DNA of 64,000 bases, taken from positions 248,001 through 312,000 of the forward strand of contig CAYPXY010000001.1 in NCBI GenBank assembly GCA_964414815.1, in the 5' to 3' direction. The translations under genes were made by a program, and so were the position numbers. The notes below the pieces were generated by a model that was not told the DNA's origin, made no database searches, and saw only the letters and a list, made by a program, of their open reading frames with translations. This document shows, piece by piece, positions 26,202-35,895 of this stretch (position 1 is the first letter of the stretch; each line of letters opens with the position of its first letter). Source of the DNA: Mariniblastus sp964414815 (GTDB taxonomy: Bacteria; Planctomycetota; Planctomycetia; Pirellulales; Pirellulaceae).

Positions 26202-27416
26202 ATGAACGTCCTTAAAATTTCTCCTGGTTATCCTGTCGAGCAACCTTTTTTTACTCGTGGGCTTGCGAGTCTCGGGCATTCCGTGATTGGACTCGGCGAT
26301 CAGGCCGAACACGATCTGTCTCCGGTGGCCAAGCATGCGCTGGCCGCCTATTTTCGTGTGAATCTGGGCAACGAAAACGAAACCCTGGCAAAGGTAGCCG
26401 AGATTGCGAGCAAGGTACGGATTGATCGCGTGGAATGTACTTGGGAGCCCTATGTGATTCTGGCGGCGCGAATTCGCGAGATGCTGCGACTGCCGGGAAT
26501 GAATGTTCAGCAGGTTCTTCCCTTCCGCGACAAGGAGCTGATGAAACGTGCGCTCGATCGAGCCGGCATACGCACCCCCAAACACGCCAGCACCACAACC
26601 AAGGATGGGGTCCGGCAAGCCGCATCGCAAATCGGGTTTCCCATCTGCGTCAAACCGATTGCAGGCGCTGGATCGGCGGACACCTATCGAGTCGACGATG
26701 CGAAACAACTGGAAGATGTCTTGAATCGGCTCGGTCACATTTCTGAGGTCAGCGTCGAAGAGTTCATCGAAGCCGATGAGTTCACGTTCGACACCGTATG
26801 TGTCGACGGCGAGATCAAGTTTTTCAATATCTGCCAGTATCGCCCGCGTCCGTTGATTGCCCGCCAGCTTTCGTGGATCAGTCCGCAAACGCTAACGATC
26901 CGCGATGTCCACCATCCGTTTTACGAATCGGGCGTGAAGATGGGCTATGACGTGATCAAGGCATTGGGATTCCAATCGGGCTTCACGCACATGGAATGGT
27001 ATCGAAAATCGAATGGTGAAGCTGTTTTCGGTGAAATTGCGGCTCGCCCGCCCGGTGCAAACACAGTGGATTTGATGAACTTCTCGAACGACTTCGATAT
27101 CTATCGTGGCTGGGCGGAGGCGGTGACGCTCGGAACCTTCAGTGAACCGATCACGCGAAAGTATCACGCAGCCCACATTTTCAAACGGGCACAAGGAGAG
27201 GGAAGAATCCAGTCGATTCAGGGCTTGGAAGGCCTGATTCGAGATTTCGGCGAACATTTTGTGGTCGTTGATCTACTGCCGCTCGGTGCGATGCGCCGCG
27301 ACTGGAAACAAACTTTGCGATCCGACGGCATGTTGATCGTCCGGCACCCCGACTTGAATTCACTGTTTGAAATTCTGGATCATATTGGAACCCGATTGCA
27401 GATGTACGCAGGGTAG
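26202..27416 (+). CDS. ATP-grasp ligase family protein 3
   Basis: A 404-residue paralogue, starting MNVLKISPGYPVEQPFFTRG. It has the same arrangement as the other two: RDKELMKRALDRAGIRTPKH, FPICVKPIAGAGSADTYR, VSVEEFIEADEFTFDTVC and AVFGEIAARPPGANTVDL. All three keep the basic/glycine nucleotide loop and the E-x-(G/A)-x-RPPG metal site, so all look catalytically competent. Downstream (213 bp) is the PIG-L deacetylase gene in the same direction. The gap contains a palindromic repeat that could act on the transcript. Confidence 0.8.
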   Translation: MNVLKISPGYPVEQPFFTRGLASLGHSVIGLGDQAEHDLSPVAKHALAAYFRVNLGNENETLAKVAEIASKVRIDRVECTWEPYVILAARIREMLRLPGMNVQQVLPFRDKELMKRALDRAGIRTPKHASTTTKDGVRQAASQIGFPICVKPIAGAGSADTYRVDDAKQLEDVLNRLGHISEVSVEEFIEADEFTFDTVCVDGEIKFFNICQYRPRPLIARQLSWISPQTLTIRDVHHPFYESGVKMGYDVIKALGFQSGFTHMEWYRKSNGEAVFGEIAARPPGANTVDLMNFSNDFDIYRGWAEAVTLGTFSEPITRKYHAAHIFKRAQGEGRIQSIQGLEGLIRDFGEHFVVVDLLPLGAMRRDWKQTLRSDGMLIVRHPDLNSLFEILDHIGTRLQMYAG

Positions 27417-27495
27417 GTTTTTGAAATTTCAGGACTTAAATCCTTTCCACAGCCGTTCACGAACTCAGTGGCATCCGCTGACGAAACAAGGATCG

Positions 27496-27565
27496 GAACA
27501 CTAATTTTCACTAATCAACGCTAATCTAACCCTCTATTAGTGTTGATTAGCGTTGATTAGTGTTC
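27496..27565. repeat. Palindromic repeat, family GAACACT (copy 1)
   Basis: Two 30-bp arms (27496-27525 and 27536-27565) pair at about 25 of 30 positions. Both start GAACACTAAT at their outer ends and contain smaller repeats of CTAATCAACG. The same layout recurs at 48954-49026, so this is a dispersed extragenic palindrome family. It lies between ATP-grasp 3 and the PIG-L gene. Confidence 0.75.
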
Positions 27566-27628
27566 ACCTGCTTTCAGCCGACTTTCTACAGCTAAATATT
27601 CCCTCGTGAAAGTTCCCCCCTTTTCGTT

Positions 27629-28336
27629 ATGACCATTGAGAACCAAGAACTTGACGTCCTGATCGTTGCTCCCCATCCTGACGATGCCGAACTGGGCATG
27701 GGAGGAGCGATTTTGAAAATGTCGGCCGACGGTTTGCGAGTTGGCGTGCTGGATTTGACCAACGGCGAGCCGACTCCGTTTGGTTCTGTGGAAACGCGAC
27801 AGGCCGAAACCGGGGCCGCCAGTCAAGTGCTTGGGTTGACCTGGCGTGAGAATCTAGGGCTGCCGAACCGGTCCTTGCAGCCGACGCTTGAGGCACGCGA
27901 GAAACTGGCGGTGGTCATTCGTCGGGTCAGACCGAAATGGCTTTTTGCTCCCTATTGGGTGGATGCCCATCCCGATCATGTCGCGGCGACTGAGCTGGTG
28001 GAAGCCGCTCGGTTTTGGGCCAAGCTGACGAAAACGGATATGCCCGGCGATCCGTTCCATCCCCAGCGAATCTACAACTACTACTGCGTCCATCTGAAAA
28101 TGCATCCGACGCCAGCATTTGTGCTGGACATCAGCCCGTTCTGGGAACGCAAGATCGATTCGATTCGATGCTACCACAGCCAGTTTATTGCCGGTCGCGA
28201 GACTCGCTCGCCATCGTTTCTCGACCAACTTCGCGATGAAGCATCGTATTGGGGAAAATCGATCGGCGTTGAGTACGGCGAACCCTTTACATCACGGGAG
28301 CCGCTCGGATTGACGGATTTCTCATCGTTGATTTGA
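27629..28336 (+). CDS. PIG-L / BshB1-like zinc deacetylase
   Basis: A 235-residue LmbE/PIG-L family protein. It has the zinc motif VAPHPDDAELGMGG (residues 14-27; H16, D18 and D19) and the second motif WVDAHPDHVAAT near residue 110. LDLTNGEPTPFGSVETRQAE, ENLGLPNRSLQ, DSIRCYHSQF and GVEYGEPF match the layout of BshB1, which removes the acetyl group from GlcNAc-malate in bacillithiol synthesis. Other members act on GlcNAc-inositol or other amide sugars, so the substrate is inferred. Neither the BshA nor the BshC partner is visible here; instead it follows ATP-grasp ligases. The start ATG has only a weak upstream purine stretch. Confidence 0.85.
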   Translation: MTIENQELDVLIVAPHPDDAELGMGGAILKMSADGLRVGVLDLTNGEPTPFGSVETRQAETGAASQVLGLTWRENLGLPNRSLQPTLEAREKLAVVIRRVRPKWLFAPYWVDAHPDHVAATELVEAARFWAKLTKTDMPGDPFHPQRIYNYYCVHLKMHPTPAFVLDISPFWERKIDSIRCYHSQFIAGRETRSPSFLDQLRDEASYWGKSIGVEYGEPFTSREPLGLTDFSSLI

Positions 28337-28529
28337 GGTAGAATATTCCGTGGTGCACCTGGTTCGGGTCGCTGTTCAAGGGCCGCTTTTCGAGTAGGAT
28401 GATGGTTGGAAATTCGACAACGCGCAAGAATGGAGACTTAAACGCGTTTAGCAGCGATTGATTCACCATTGCAGCCGTGCGAAATTCTGAAACGGATCCA
28501 CTCACCTACTAGCCAACATCCACCTTCCC

Positions 28530-29837
28530 ATGACCCGCAAATCTATTGCCCTGATTCTCGGTGGCGGCCGCGGAACGCGACTGGCACCTTTGACTTCGAT
28601 TCGCAGCAAGCCAGCCGTACCACTCGGCGGCATGTACCGTTTGATCGACGTTCCGATTTCGAACTGCATCAACAGCGGGATTAATCGAATTTTTGTGCTG
28701 ACTCAGTTCATGTCGGTCAGTCTTCACAGTCATATCCGTCGAGCCTACACATTTGATCATTTCAGCGGCGGGTCCGTGGAGCTGTTGGCGGCCCAGGAAA
28801 CCCTGAAGTCCGGAGCCGAATGGTATCAGGGAACGGCCGATGCGGTCCGCAAGAATTTTGATTACTTCGATCAGCCGGGTGTGGACTATGTGGTTATTCT
28901 GTCGGGTGACCAGTTGTACCGTATGGATTACCGGCAGTTGATTGATACTCACATCAAAGCCGACGCGGATGTGACGATTGCCTGTATTCCGGTCAATCGA
29001 GAGGACGCCCGCGGTTTCGGCATCATGCAGGCGGGCCCCGGCGGACGAGTGGTCGATTTCGTGGAAAAACCACAGACCGACGAACTGCTGGATCTCGCTC
29101 GCACGGATGCGGGGTGGATCGAATCGCAGGGGATCCAAAGTAAGGGTCGAGAATACCTGGCCAGTATGGGGATTTATGTGTTCAACCGGCAGTTGTTGCG
29201 CGATGTTCTGCTCAGTAACAACCATGCCGATTTCGGAAAAGAGATTTTTCCGGAGACCATCAAAACGCACAAAGTCCACATGCATCTGTTTGATGATTAC
29301 TGGGAAGATATCGGAACCATACGGGCTTTCTACTCTGCCAATTTACAAATGGCTTGCGACAATCCACCGTTTGAAATTTCCAGAGCCGACGCACCGCTTT
29401 ACACTCGGCCCCGATTTTTAGCACCGTCCCGCATTTCGGGAGCCTCGGTCAAACAGAGCTTGATTGCCCCGGGGTGTTTTATCTCCAGTTCGGCGACGAT
29501 CGAAAACAGTGTCGTTGGTATTCGGACCATGATCGGTCCCGGCGTGACGATTCGGAATTCCATTCTGATGGGAAACGACTACTACGAACACGATTCGCAG
29601 CATCTGCTGCGCGATGTTCCGCTGGAAATCGGCGAAGGGTCTGTCATCGAAGGCGCGATCATCGACAAGAATGTCTCGGTAGGCAAAGGCTCGCGTATTG
29701 TCAATGAAGCTAGGCGGGAGACGACTTCGCTAAGTCATCCCGTTTGCGTGATCCGCGATGGGATCCCGATCGTGATCAAGAACTCGATCCTCCCAGACGG
29801 CTGGAATCTGGAAGCGGAAGTGAGGGATGAAGGATGA
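28530..29837 (+). CDS. glgC: Glucose-1-phosphate adenylyltransferase (ADP-glucose pyrophosphorylase)
   Basis: A 435-residue enzyme that makes ADP-glucose from glucose-1-phosphate and ATP for glycogen synthesis. It opens IALILGGGRGTRLAPLTSIR and continues SKPAVPLGGMYRLIDVPISN, QGTADAVRKNFDYF, VILSGDQLYRMDY and FGIMQAGPGGRVVDFVEKP, all hallmarks of the family. The C-terminal left-handed beta-helix contains GCFISSSATIENSVVGIR and IEGAIIDKNVSVGKGSRI. Length and the ending SILPDG match the cyanobacterial/plant-type GlgC. The last codons run into GTGAGGGATGAAGGATGA, part of the heptamer repeat seen at several gene ends. Its place behind PIG-L may be accidental. Confidence 0.93.
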   Translation: MTRKSIALILGGGRGTRLAPLTSIRSKPAVPLGGMYRLIDVPISNCINSGINRIFVLTQFMSVSLHSHIRRAYTFDHFSGGSVELLAAQETLKSGAEWYQGTADAVRKNFDYFDQPGVDYVVILSGDQLYRMDYRQLIDTHIKADADVTIACIPVNREDARGFGIMQAGPGGRVVDFVEKPQTDELLDLARTDAGWIESQGIQSKGREYLASMGIYVFNRQLLRDVLLSNNHADFGKEIFPETIKTHKVHMHLFDDYWEDIGTIRAFYSANLQMACDNPPFEISRADAPLYTRPRFLAPSRISGASVKQSLIAPGCFISSSATIENSVVGIRTMIGPGVTIRNSILMGNDYYEHDSQHLLRDVPLEIGEGSVIEGAIIDKNVSVGKGSRIVNEARRETTSLSHPVCVIRDGIPIVIKNSILPDGWNLEAEVRDEG

Positions 29838-30202
29838 TTCTTGAAAATCGGCATACTAGCACTTTGCCGTTAAGTTGCCGTTATCGCTATTTAACGGTCT
29901 AATTTATTTCATTGTCAGTTTTTTTTTGACAAATCTCGTCAAATTCTCTTTTTGCCTACTGGTCGCTTTAATCCGAATTGTTAGCTTAATCCGTCAACTT
30001 GAACGCTCGTTTAGAGTTCGACAACAAGATGATCGGGGTGATCAGGGACCGACGAGCGTCAGGCGGGAAAAGGACATCAGGACAAGAAGGCTTCCTTCCT
30101 CAAAGGACTTGAAGATGGAAGTGAATCTTTGAAATCTAAACCGAACCAGGCAGATTCGGCCAAGGAAGGTCGATCAACCACAGGAAAAAGGATACCAGTA
30201 CG
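29838..30202. other. Intergenic region with no recognised gene
   Basis: An AT-rich stretch containing repeated GCCGTTAAGTTGCCGTTA and TTTAACGG motifs (29868-29901) and a T-run at 29921-29929. It separates glgC from the TlpA-like gene and presumably holds the latter's promoter. The small open frames here have no coding character. Confidence 0.4.
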
Positions 30203-31465
30203 ATGCGAACCTGTTTTGCAGCCGTGATTGTTGTAGCAACGTTGTGTTTTCTGACTTCGACCGATCTTCTGGCAGCCAGCCCTACCTGCCAGACCCAAAC
30301 TTACACTTCTTCTGCTGGCCCGAATTCGGTGGCAACCCCAGCCGCCTCCGCAATGCTGAAAACGGCCAGCGACATTGCTCAACAGGGCGATGCATTGGGA
30401 GGCTTCGATAGGGCCAAGGATGCCAAACAACTGGGGGCTTTTGATTCGGCGACCTCCGTTGAATATCTCAACACGCTGCTGACCATCATTGAGCATGCGG
30501 ACCATGATCAGAAAGGCGCTATCGTCAATGAAGCGATCTCCACGATCGACCAGCTGAGAAAGAATATTGATTTCAGCGGTGAGGGGAATCCGCAGACAGC
30601 CTATTTCTTCATGGTCGCGACGGGCAAGTTGGCCGATGTTTCGCTGTCGCTCAATGAAACGACCTATATCCATCTCAAGAAATACAGTGGAAAAATCGCT
30701 CGCAGTTTGGGACAGAACCCAAACTATCCGGCCGACGGAAGAAATTTTCTGGCCGATCCGCTGGCCGAGTTGGCCACCGCTCTGGCGATCGCCAACAATA
30801 TGGCCGACGCCAAAGTCGCCATGACGGAAGCCAACCAATGGGGCTTCGCGGGTTACGACAAGCTGGTTTCATCGCCATTGCTAGAGCGAGTTCAGGAGAA
30901 GGAGCAGTTTGTCGCCCACGTCGAGGGTTTGCATCAACAGTACCGGAAATCGCTCAAAGCCTGGAGTGCGAAGGAGATTCGCGACTTTCAGCCATTTCGA
31001 TTTGCCTGCCATCTGGAAGACGTGACCGGTGGGACCGTTTCAACCAACGATTTCGATGGGCATATTCTGGTCATCGATTTATGGGCGACCTGGTGTCCTC
31101 CGTGCCGTGAGACCCTGCCGAACTTTCAGCAACTGGGCAGGGAATATCATAAATCGGGCGTTCGGGTGTTAGGGATTTCAATGGATTCGCCTGACGATCC
31201 AGCCAGTTCCATTAACACGGTCAAAGCGTTTCTGAACGAAAACAACTTTGATTTTGCCTGTGGGATGGGAACGGCGGATTTGAAAAGCACGCTTCCGGCG
31301 GATTTGAAGTTGCCAACGACGCTGTTCGTAGATCGCTCGGGGGCCGTACGCTATATGGCGACCGGTTCTCATGATTTCGACAAAATGGCGGCCATCACGG
31401 AGGCACTGCTAAGCGAAAAGCAACCGGTTCAGGCGCCTGCTCAGCGGGATCCGCGAATCGAGTGA
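30203..31465 (+). CDS. Exported TlpA-like thioredoxin-fold protein
   Basis: A 420-residue protein. A signal sequence (MRTCFAAVIVVATLCFLTS...LLAA) exports it. Residues about 50-260 are a helical region without a recognised domain; planctomycetal TlpA proteins often carry such tetratricopeptide-like N-terminal parts. The C-terminal thioredoxin domain has ILVIDLWATWCPPCRETLPN (CPPC near residue 298), then VRVLGISMDSPDD and the cis-Pro strand LKLPTTLFVDRSGAV. This is an extracytoplasmic thiol-disulfide oxidoreductase, reducing or resolving disulfides of exported proteins. A signal for attachment to the membrane is possible. The start ATG follows AGGAAAAAGGA. Confidence 0.85.
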   Translation: MRTCFAAVIVVATLCFLTSTDLLAASPTCQTQTYTSSAGPNSVATPAASAMLKTASDIAQQGDALGGFDRAKDAKQLGAFDSATSVEYLNTLLTIIEHADHDQKGAIVNEAISTIDQLRKNIDFSGEGNPQTAYFFMVATGKLADVSLSLNETTYIHLKKYSGKIARSLGQNPNYPADGRNFLADPLAELATALAIANNMADAKVAMTEANQWGFAGYDKLVSSPLLERVQEKEQFVAHVEGLHQQYRKSLKAWSAKEIRDFQPFRFACHLEDVTGGTVSTNDFDGHILVIDLWATWCPPCRETLPNFQQLGREYHKSGVRVLGISMDSPDDPASSINTVKAFLNENNFDFACGMGTADLKSTLPADLKLPTTLFVDRSGAVRYMATGSHDFDKMAAITEALLSEKQPVQAPAQRDPRIE

Positions 31466-31737
31466 TCGTTCGAGTCATCGTTCCTGTAGCATTTTTTACA
31501 ACTGTTCAGAATTTAGCGGTCAGGAAAGTTGAACAAATTGGGCGGTTCTGAGCACCAATATCTTTTTGTGACCTAGTTTTGAGGGTAAAGTAATCTGGAC
31601 AAAAATTGCCGTCATTTTCTGCCGGGCGAGTTGCCAGATTGAGAATTGATTTCCGGCAAGTGCTTGAGCCTGGTCTGTGCAGAGCGACCGGCTTCAAGCT
31701 TCATACCATTCCACAACAACGAAACCAGAGGTTAGAA

Positions 31738-34674
31738 ATGCGTCGTTGCTCCACCCGCAAATTGAGTTGGGTCTTGGCCCTTCTATCAATTTCCACCTTC
31801 AGCATTCCCGGTACGACTTTCGGCCAGGAAGGTGAAGGCGCCGCCAAGGACGAAAGACCGGCGGCGGCCGAAAGGCCCAAACAGGATTTTCCTCCCTTGG
31901 CGAAAGTCATCGAGGGATTTACCGAAGTGAAACCCGAGGACGGATCGACTCCCTTTTTCAGGCTATGGAAAAACAAGGAAGGCCGTGTACTCGCGGAACT
32001 CCCCAAAGACTATGCCGCACCGACGACTCGTCACTTCATCGCTCCAACGGTTGCCGGTGGCGAAGAACAAGCCGGGTTGCAGTCGGGCGATTTCTACGTC
32101 TACTGGAAACGATATGGCAAACAAGTCGCACTTGTTGCCGAGAACTTGAGATTTAAAGGTTCGGATGATGAATCGAAATCTTCGGTCAAGCGACTCTTCA
32201 CCGACCGAGTGATGATCAGTCTGCCTATCTTGGCGATTGAAGGTGCCGGTCCGGTGATCGACCTCAATCATTTACTGGTCAGCAACGCCAGCGTATTCCT
32301 GGGTGGAGACTATCGTGCTCAAAGCAATCTCGTCGATGTCAAGCGGCTCAAAGCGTTCCCCAAGAATGTGGAAATTGCTTTCGAAGTTCCAATGGGCAAT
32401 GGGCAACTGAAGACCTTGCATTACTCGATTTCAAAGATCGAAGGAACGGCCAACTTCAAGCCCCGGAAAGCCGATCAGCGAATCGGGTACTTTGTCACGT
32501 CTTATTCGGACTATGGCAAGTACGAGAAAGACGAGACCAATGTCTACTACATCAATCGCTGGAATCTGGAAAAGCGGGATCCGAGCCTCAAGCTCAGCCC
32601 TGCCAAACAACCGATTGTGTTTTATGTTGAGCACACGACTCCCGTCCGTTATCGACGATGGGTGCGTGAAGGCATTTTGTACTGGAATGAGGCTTTTGAA
32701 AAAGTCGGTATTTCGGGTGCGATTGAAGTTCGCCAACAAGACAAAGTAACCAACGCGTTCATGGATATTGATCCAGAGGATGTTCGTTACAATTTTGTTC
32801 GCTGGTTGAACAACAACATCAGCACCGCGATCGGCCCGAGTCGCGTCAATCCGCTGACCGGTGAAATTCTCGATGCCGACATCATTTTGACCGACGGCTG
32901 GATTCGTGAGTTCGAGCAGCAGTTCTCGCAAATGATGCCCAAAATTGCAATGGACGGCATGTCCGCCGAAACCCTGGCTTGGCTTGCCAAACATCCTCAT
33001 TGGGATCCGCGTATCCGGATGGCAGAACCCGAGCGACGCGATTTCATCCAGCAGCAACTCGCCTATCAGGCTCAGCGCTCGCTCGCCCAGTTTCACGCTC
33101 AAGGAAATAGTGAATCCGATTCAAAATTGATGGGATCCTCTCCCTGGGATGGCATTCTGAATCGCACCACCGAGGTCAACGGTGCCTGTATGGCCGCCGA
33201 AGGTCGCTCGATGGATGTTGCTCTGATGCGAATGAGCATGGAAATGATGCGGAATGAGCTTCTGCGAGGCGCCGATGATGAAAAAGATGGAGCTAAAAAC
33301 GGCGACAAGGAAGACAAAAAAGATGAATCCAAGAAAGACGAAGAGCAAATGCTTGACGGCATGCCCGAGTCGTTCATCGGCCCATTGCTAGCCGACCTGG
33401 TGGCTCACGAAGTGGGACACACGCTGGGCTTGCGACACAATTTTAAAGCATCGAGCGTCTACTCGATCGCGGAAATGAACAGCGAAGAACATAAGGGCAG
33501 CAAGACACTTGCCGGAAGCGTGATGGACTACCTGCCGACCAACTTCAAGGTCGACAATGGCACCATTCAGGGCGACTGGTCAATGATCAGCGTCGGACCT
33601 TATGACATGTGGGCCATCGAGTATGGCTACACCATGAATGACAAAGATCTGCCAAAGATTTTGTCGCGGGTGGCAGAGCCTGAACTGGCCTATGCGACTG
33701 ACGAAGACACGACGGGCCCCGATCCGTTGGCTCGCCGATATGATTTCGGTCGCGATCCGCTTGATTTCGCCAAAGATCAAGTCTCGCTGGCGGTCAAACA
33801 ACGCGAACGGATCCTGACGGATTTCGTTAAGGACGGTGACGCTTGGGAAAAATCCCGACAAGCCTACTTGATGACCGTCGGACTTCAAACCAAGGCCACC
33901 GCCATGATGTCCAACTGGATTGGCGGAACCTTTGTCCACCGCGACAAGAAAGGGGATCCGAACGGACGCACTCCCGTGGTTCCCGTACCGGCTCAAACCC
34001 AACGTCAGGCTTTGAATTTCGTTCTCGAAACGATGTTCAATGACGAATCGTTCGGTTTGAATTCGGAACTGTTGAATCACATGACTTCAAACTTCATGAG
34101 CCGACGTGATTTCCGATCGGGTGGTGAAGCGGCTTGGCCCGTTCATGACCGGATCATCGGAATGCAGGCCACCACACTGACGCAATTGATGAACCCCACT
34201 GTTTTGCGGCGGGTTTACGACAACGAGTTGCGTACACCCGCGGATCAGGATGCACTGACCCTCAATGAACTGCTGTCGACGATCAACAAGGAGGTCTGGA
34301 AAGAACTGGAGCAGCCCGCGAATGGAAAGTTCAGCGAGCGTTCACCCGCCATTTCCAGTTTGCGACGAAACTTGCAAACGGAACACCTCCAGCGTCTGTT
34401 CGATCTTGCCTCAAGCAGTTCCAGCAGTGCTGCCATGAAACCGATTTCGAATCTGGCGGCGTTGTCTCTGACTGAACTTCAGGAGAAACTGAAAACGGCC
34501 TCGGAGAAAGATTTTGACGCCTATACCAAAGCCCATCTCAACGATGCGTTGAAACGAGTGACTCGATTTAATGAATCGATCTACGTCATCAACGGTGGCG
34601 GTGGTTCCGGGGGCGGCGTGCTGGATTTGTCCATGCTCTTTGGTCAGGACGGTCAGCCGGTCGAGAATCCATAA
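31738..34674 (+). CDS. Exported zinc-dependent metalloprotease (DUF5117/DUF4953 type)
   Basis: A 978-residue protein from the ATG at 31738 (GAGGTTAGAAATG); the frame is open to 31606 but the signal peptide (KLSWVLALLSISTFSIPGT) follows this ATG. The first half has the DUF5117-like beta-rich region (SDYGKYEKDETNVYYINRWN; PIVFYVEHTTPVRYRRWVRE; GILYWNEAFEKVGI). The gluzincin-type zinc site HEVGHTLGLRHNF lies near residues 557-569, with SVMDYLP as the Met-turn region further on. Between the domain parts, at about 520-545, is a very charged KDGAKNGDKEDKKDESKKDE insert. The C-terminus has a Gly-rich GGGGSGGG segment. These large planctomycete proteases are predicted to act outside the cytoplasm; the substrate is unknown. 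A strong terminator follows. Confidence 0.88.
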   Translation: MRRCSTRKLSWVLALLSISTFSIPGTTFGQEGEGAAKDERPAAAERPKQDFPPLAKVIEGFTEVKPEDGSTPFFRLWKNKEGRVLAELPKDYAAPTTRHFIAPTVAGGEEQAGLQSGDFYVYWKRYGKQVALVAENLRFKGSDDESKSSVKRLFTDRVMISLPILAIEGAGPVIDLNHLLVSNASVFLGGDYRAQSNLVDVKRLKAFPKNVEIAFEVPMGNGQLKTLHYSISKIEGTANFKPRKADQRIGYFVTSYSDYGKYEKDETNVYYINRWNLEKRDPSLKLSPAKQPIVFYVEHTTPVRYRRWVREGILYWNEAFEKVGISGAIEVRQQDKVTNAFMDIDPEDVRYNFVRWLNNNISTAIGPSRVNPLTGEILDADIILTDGWIREFEQQFSQMMPKIAMDGMSAETLAWLAKHPHWDPRIRMAEPERRDFIQQQLAYQAQRSLAQFHAQGNSESDSKLMGSSPWDGILNRTTEVNGACMAAEGRSMDVALMRMSMEMMRNELLRGADDEKDGAKNGDKEDKKDESKKDEEQMLDGMPESFIGPLLADLVAHEVGHTLGLRHNFKASSVYSIAEMNSEEHKGSKTLAGSVMDYLPTNFKVDNGTIQGDWSMISVGPYDMWAIEYGYTMNDKDLPKILSRVAEPELAYATDEDTTGPDPLARRYDFGRDPLDFAKDQVSLAVKQRERILTDFVKDGDAWEKSRQAYLMTVGLQTKATAMMSNWIGGTFVHRDKKGDPNGRTPVVPVPAQTQRQALNFVLETMFNDESFGLNSELLNHMTSNFMSRRDFRSGGEAAWPVHDRIIGMQATTLTQLMNPTVLRRVYDNELRTPADQDALTLNELLSTINKEVWKELEQPANGKFSERSPAISSLRRNLQTEHLQRLFDLASSSSSSAAMKPISNLAALSLTELQEKLKTASEKDFDAYTKAHLNDALKRVTRFNESIYVINGGGGSGGGVLDLSMLFGQDGQPVENP

Positions 34675-34735
34675 TCGACCGATCTCCATTGCGATGGATT
34701 CAATCTCTTCGCATTGATCAATCGATGAAAATCAG

Positions 34736-34765
34736 AAAGGCTCCCGTGATGGGAGCCTTTTCTTT
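34736..34765 (+). terminator. Rho-independent terminator after the metalloprotease gene
   Basis: AAAGGCTCCC (34736-34745) pairs perfectly with GGGAGCCTTT (34751-34760) around a GTGAT loop, followed by TCTTT. The A-rich left flank would let it work on the opposite strand too. Confidence 0.85.
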
Positions 34766-34822
34766 GTCTTCCTATGAACAGGTACGAATCTTGAACCGTG
34801 GCGAAACGGAGGCGTACAAAAC

Positions 34823-35791
34823 ATGACGACCACCGTTCTGATTGGAACCGACGAAGCGGGGTACGGGCCGAACCTTGGGCCGCTGACGATTTGCGGTTCA
34901 AGGTGGCTGGTTGAAAGCAGCGACGACCATCTGAACGAACGTTTGCAACGATTCGGGAAAACCGATTCGGCGCACGCGGCCGATGGTCATATTCAAATCG
35001 GAGACTCCAAGCAGATTCATCGTCCGAATGATCTTTCGCGGCTTGAGTTGCCAGTGTTGGCCATGATTCACTCGGCAACCGGCCAGATTCCGCAGACGTT
35101 TGAAGCCCTTTTGCAGGAGATTTGCAATCCAGCCGCATTCCCTACACCCGAGAATCCGGGATGCATCTCTGCCCGCAATTTGAATATCCCCGTAGCCTGC
35201 AACCGGGAGAAAATTCTCAATGCAAGCCGGCAGTTTTCAGCGTCCTGCGATCATGCAGGAATCAAGCTGGTCTCACTTCGTGGCCGAGTCATTTATCCGG
35301 CGAAATTTAATTCACTGTTGGTCACTTTTGGAAACAAAGCCAATCTGCTTTCCTCAAACACGCTTCAGATTGTAAAAGACTTGGTCGATTCAGGCTCGAA
35401 TCCTCAAGTGTTCAGGATCTTTTGCGACAAGCACGGTGGCCGTGATCGGTATGGGGCCTTGATTGGACATTGGCTGACCGATCAATTCGTATCCGTCGCT
35501 TGCGAATCCGAGGAGCGGAGCGTCTATCAATATTACGAGACCGATCGACATTTTGAGATCAGTTTTCGAGCGAGGGGCGAATCTCTTTTGCCTATTGCCG
35601 TCAGTTCCATGATTGCCAAATACCTTCGGGAGCTTTCCATGACGGCTTGGAACCGTTTCTGGCAGCAACACCTGCCGCACCTTGCACCAACCAAGGGCTA
35701 TCCGATGGACGCCAAGCGATTTATCGCCGATATCGCCGAAGTGCGAAACGCACTTGAGATTCCGCTGGAAACGGTTTGGCGGTCCAAGTGA
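34823..35791 (+). CDS. RNase HII-like protein
   Basis: A 322-residue protein. It opens with TTVLIGTDEAGYGPNLGPLT, the DEAGxGP motif of RNase HII with the two catalytic acids (D10 and E11). RIFCDKHGGRDRYGALIG (about residues 195-212) offers the third Asp, and LPIAVSSMIAKYLRELSMTA with the final GYPMDAK matches the substrate-binding C-terminal part of the RNase HII family. It is about 100 residues longer than bacterial RnhB because of inserts between the motifs. The enzyme would nick RNA in RNA-DNA hybrids, but a specialised or altered role is possible for this planctomycete variant. It lies alone between a terminator and trxB. Confidence 0.75.
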   Translation: MTTTVLIGTDEAGYGPNLGPLTICGSRWLVESSDDHLNERLQRFGKTDSAHAADGHIQIGDSKQIHRPNDLSRLELPVLAMIHSATGQIPQTFEALLQEICNPAAFPTPENPGCISARNLNIPVACNREKILNASRQFSASCDHAGIKLVSLRGRVIYPAKFNSLLVTFGNKANLLSSNTLQIVKDLVDSGSNPQVFRIFCDKHGGRDRYGALIGHWLTDQFVSVACESEERSVYQYYETDRHFEISFRARGESLLPIAVSSMIAKYLRELSMTAWNRFWQQHLPHLAPTKGYPMDAKRFIADIAEVRNALEIPLETVWRSK

Positions 35792-35895
35792 GGCGGAACC
35801 GTTCTGCGTCGCCCATCTGCCCAAATATCCAGCGGGGTACTATAATTCAGGGTAACCGTTTACGAGAATGTGAAACTGAGCAACAGGAGCGTTAG

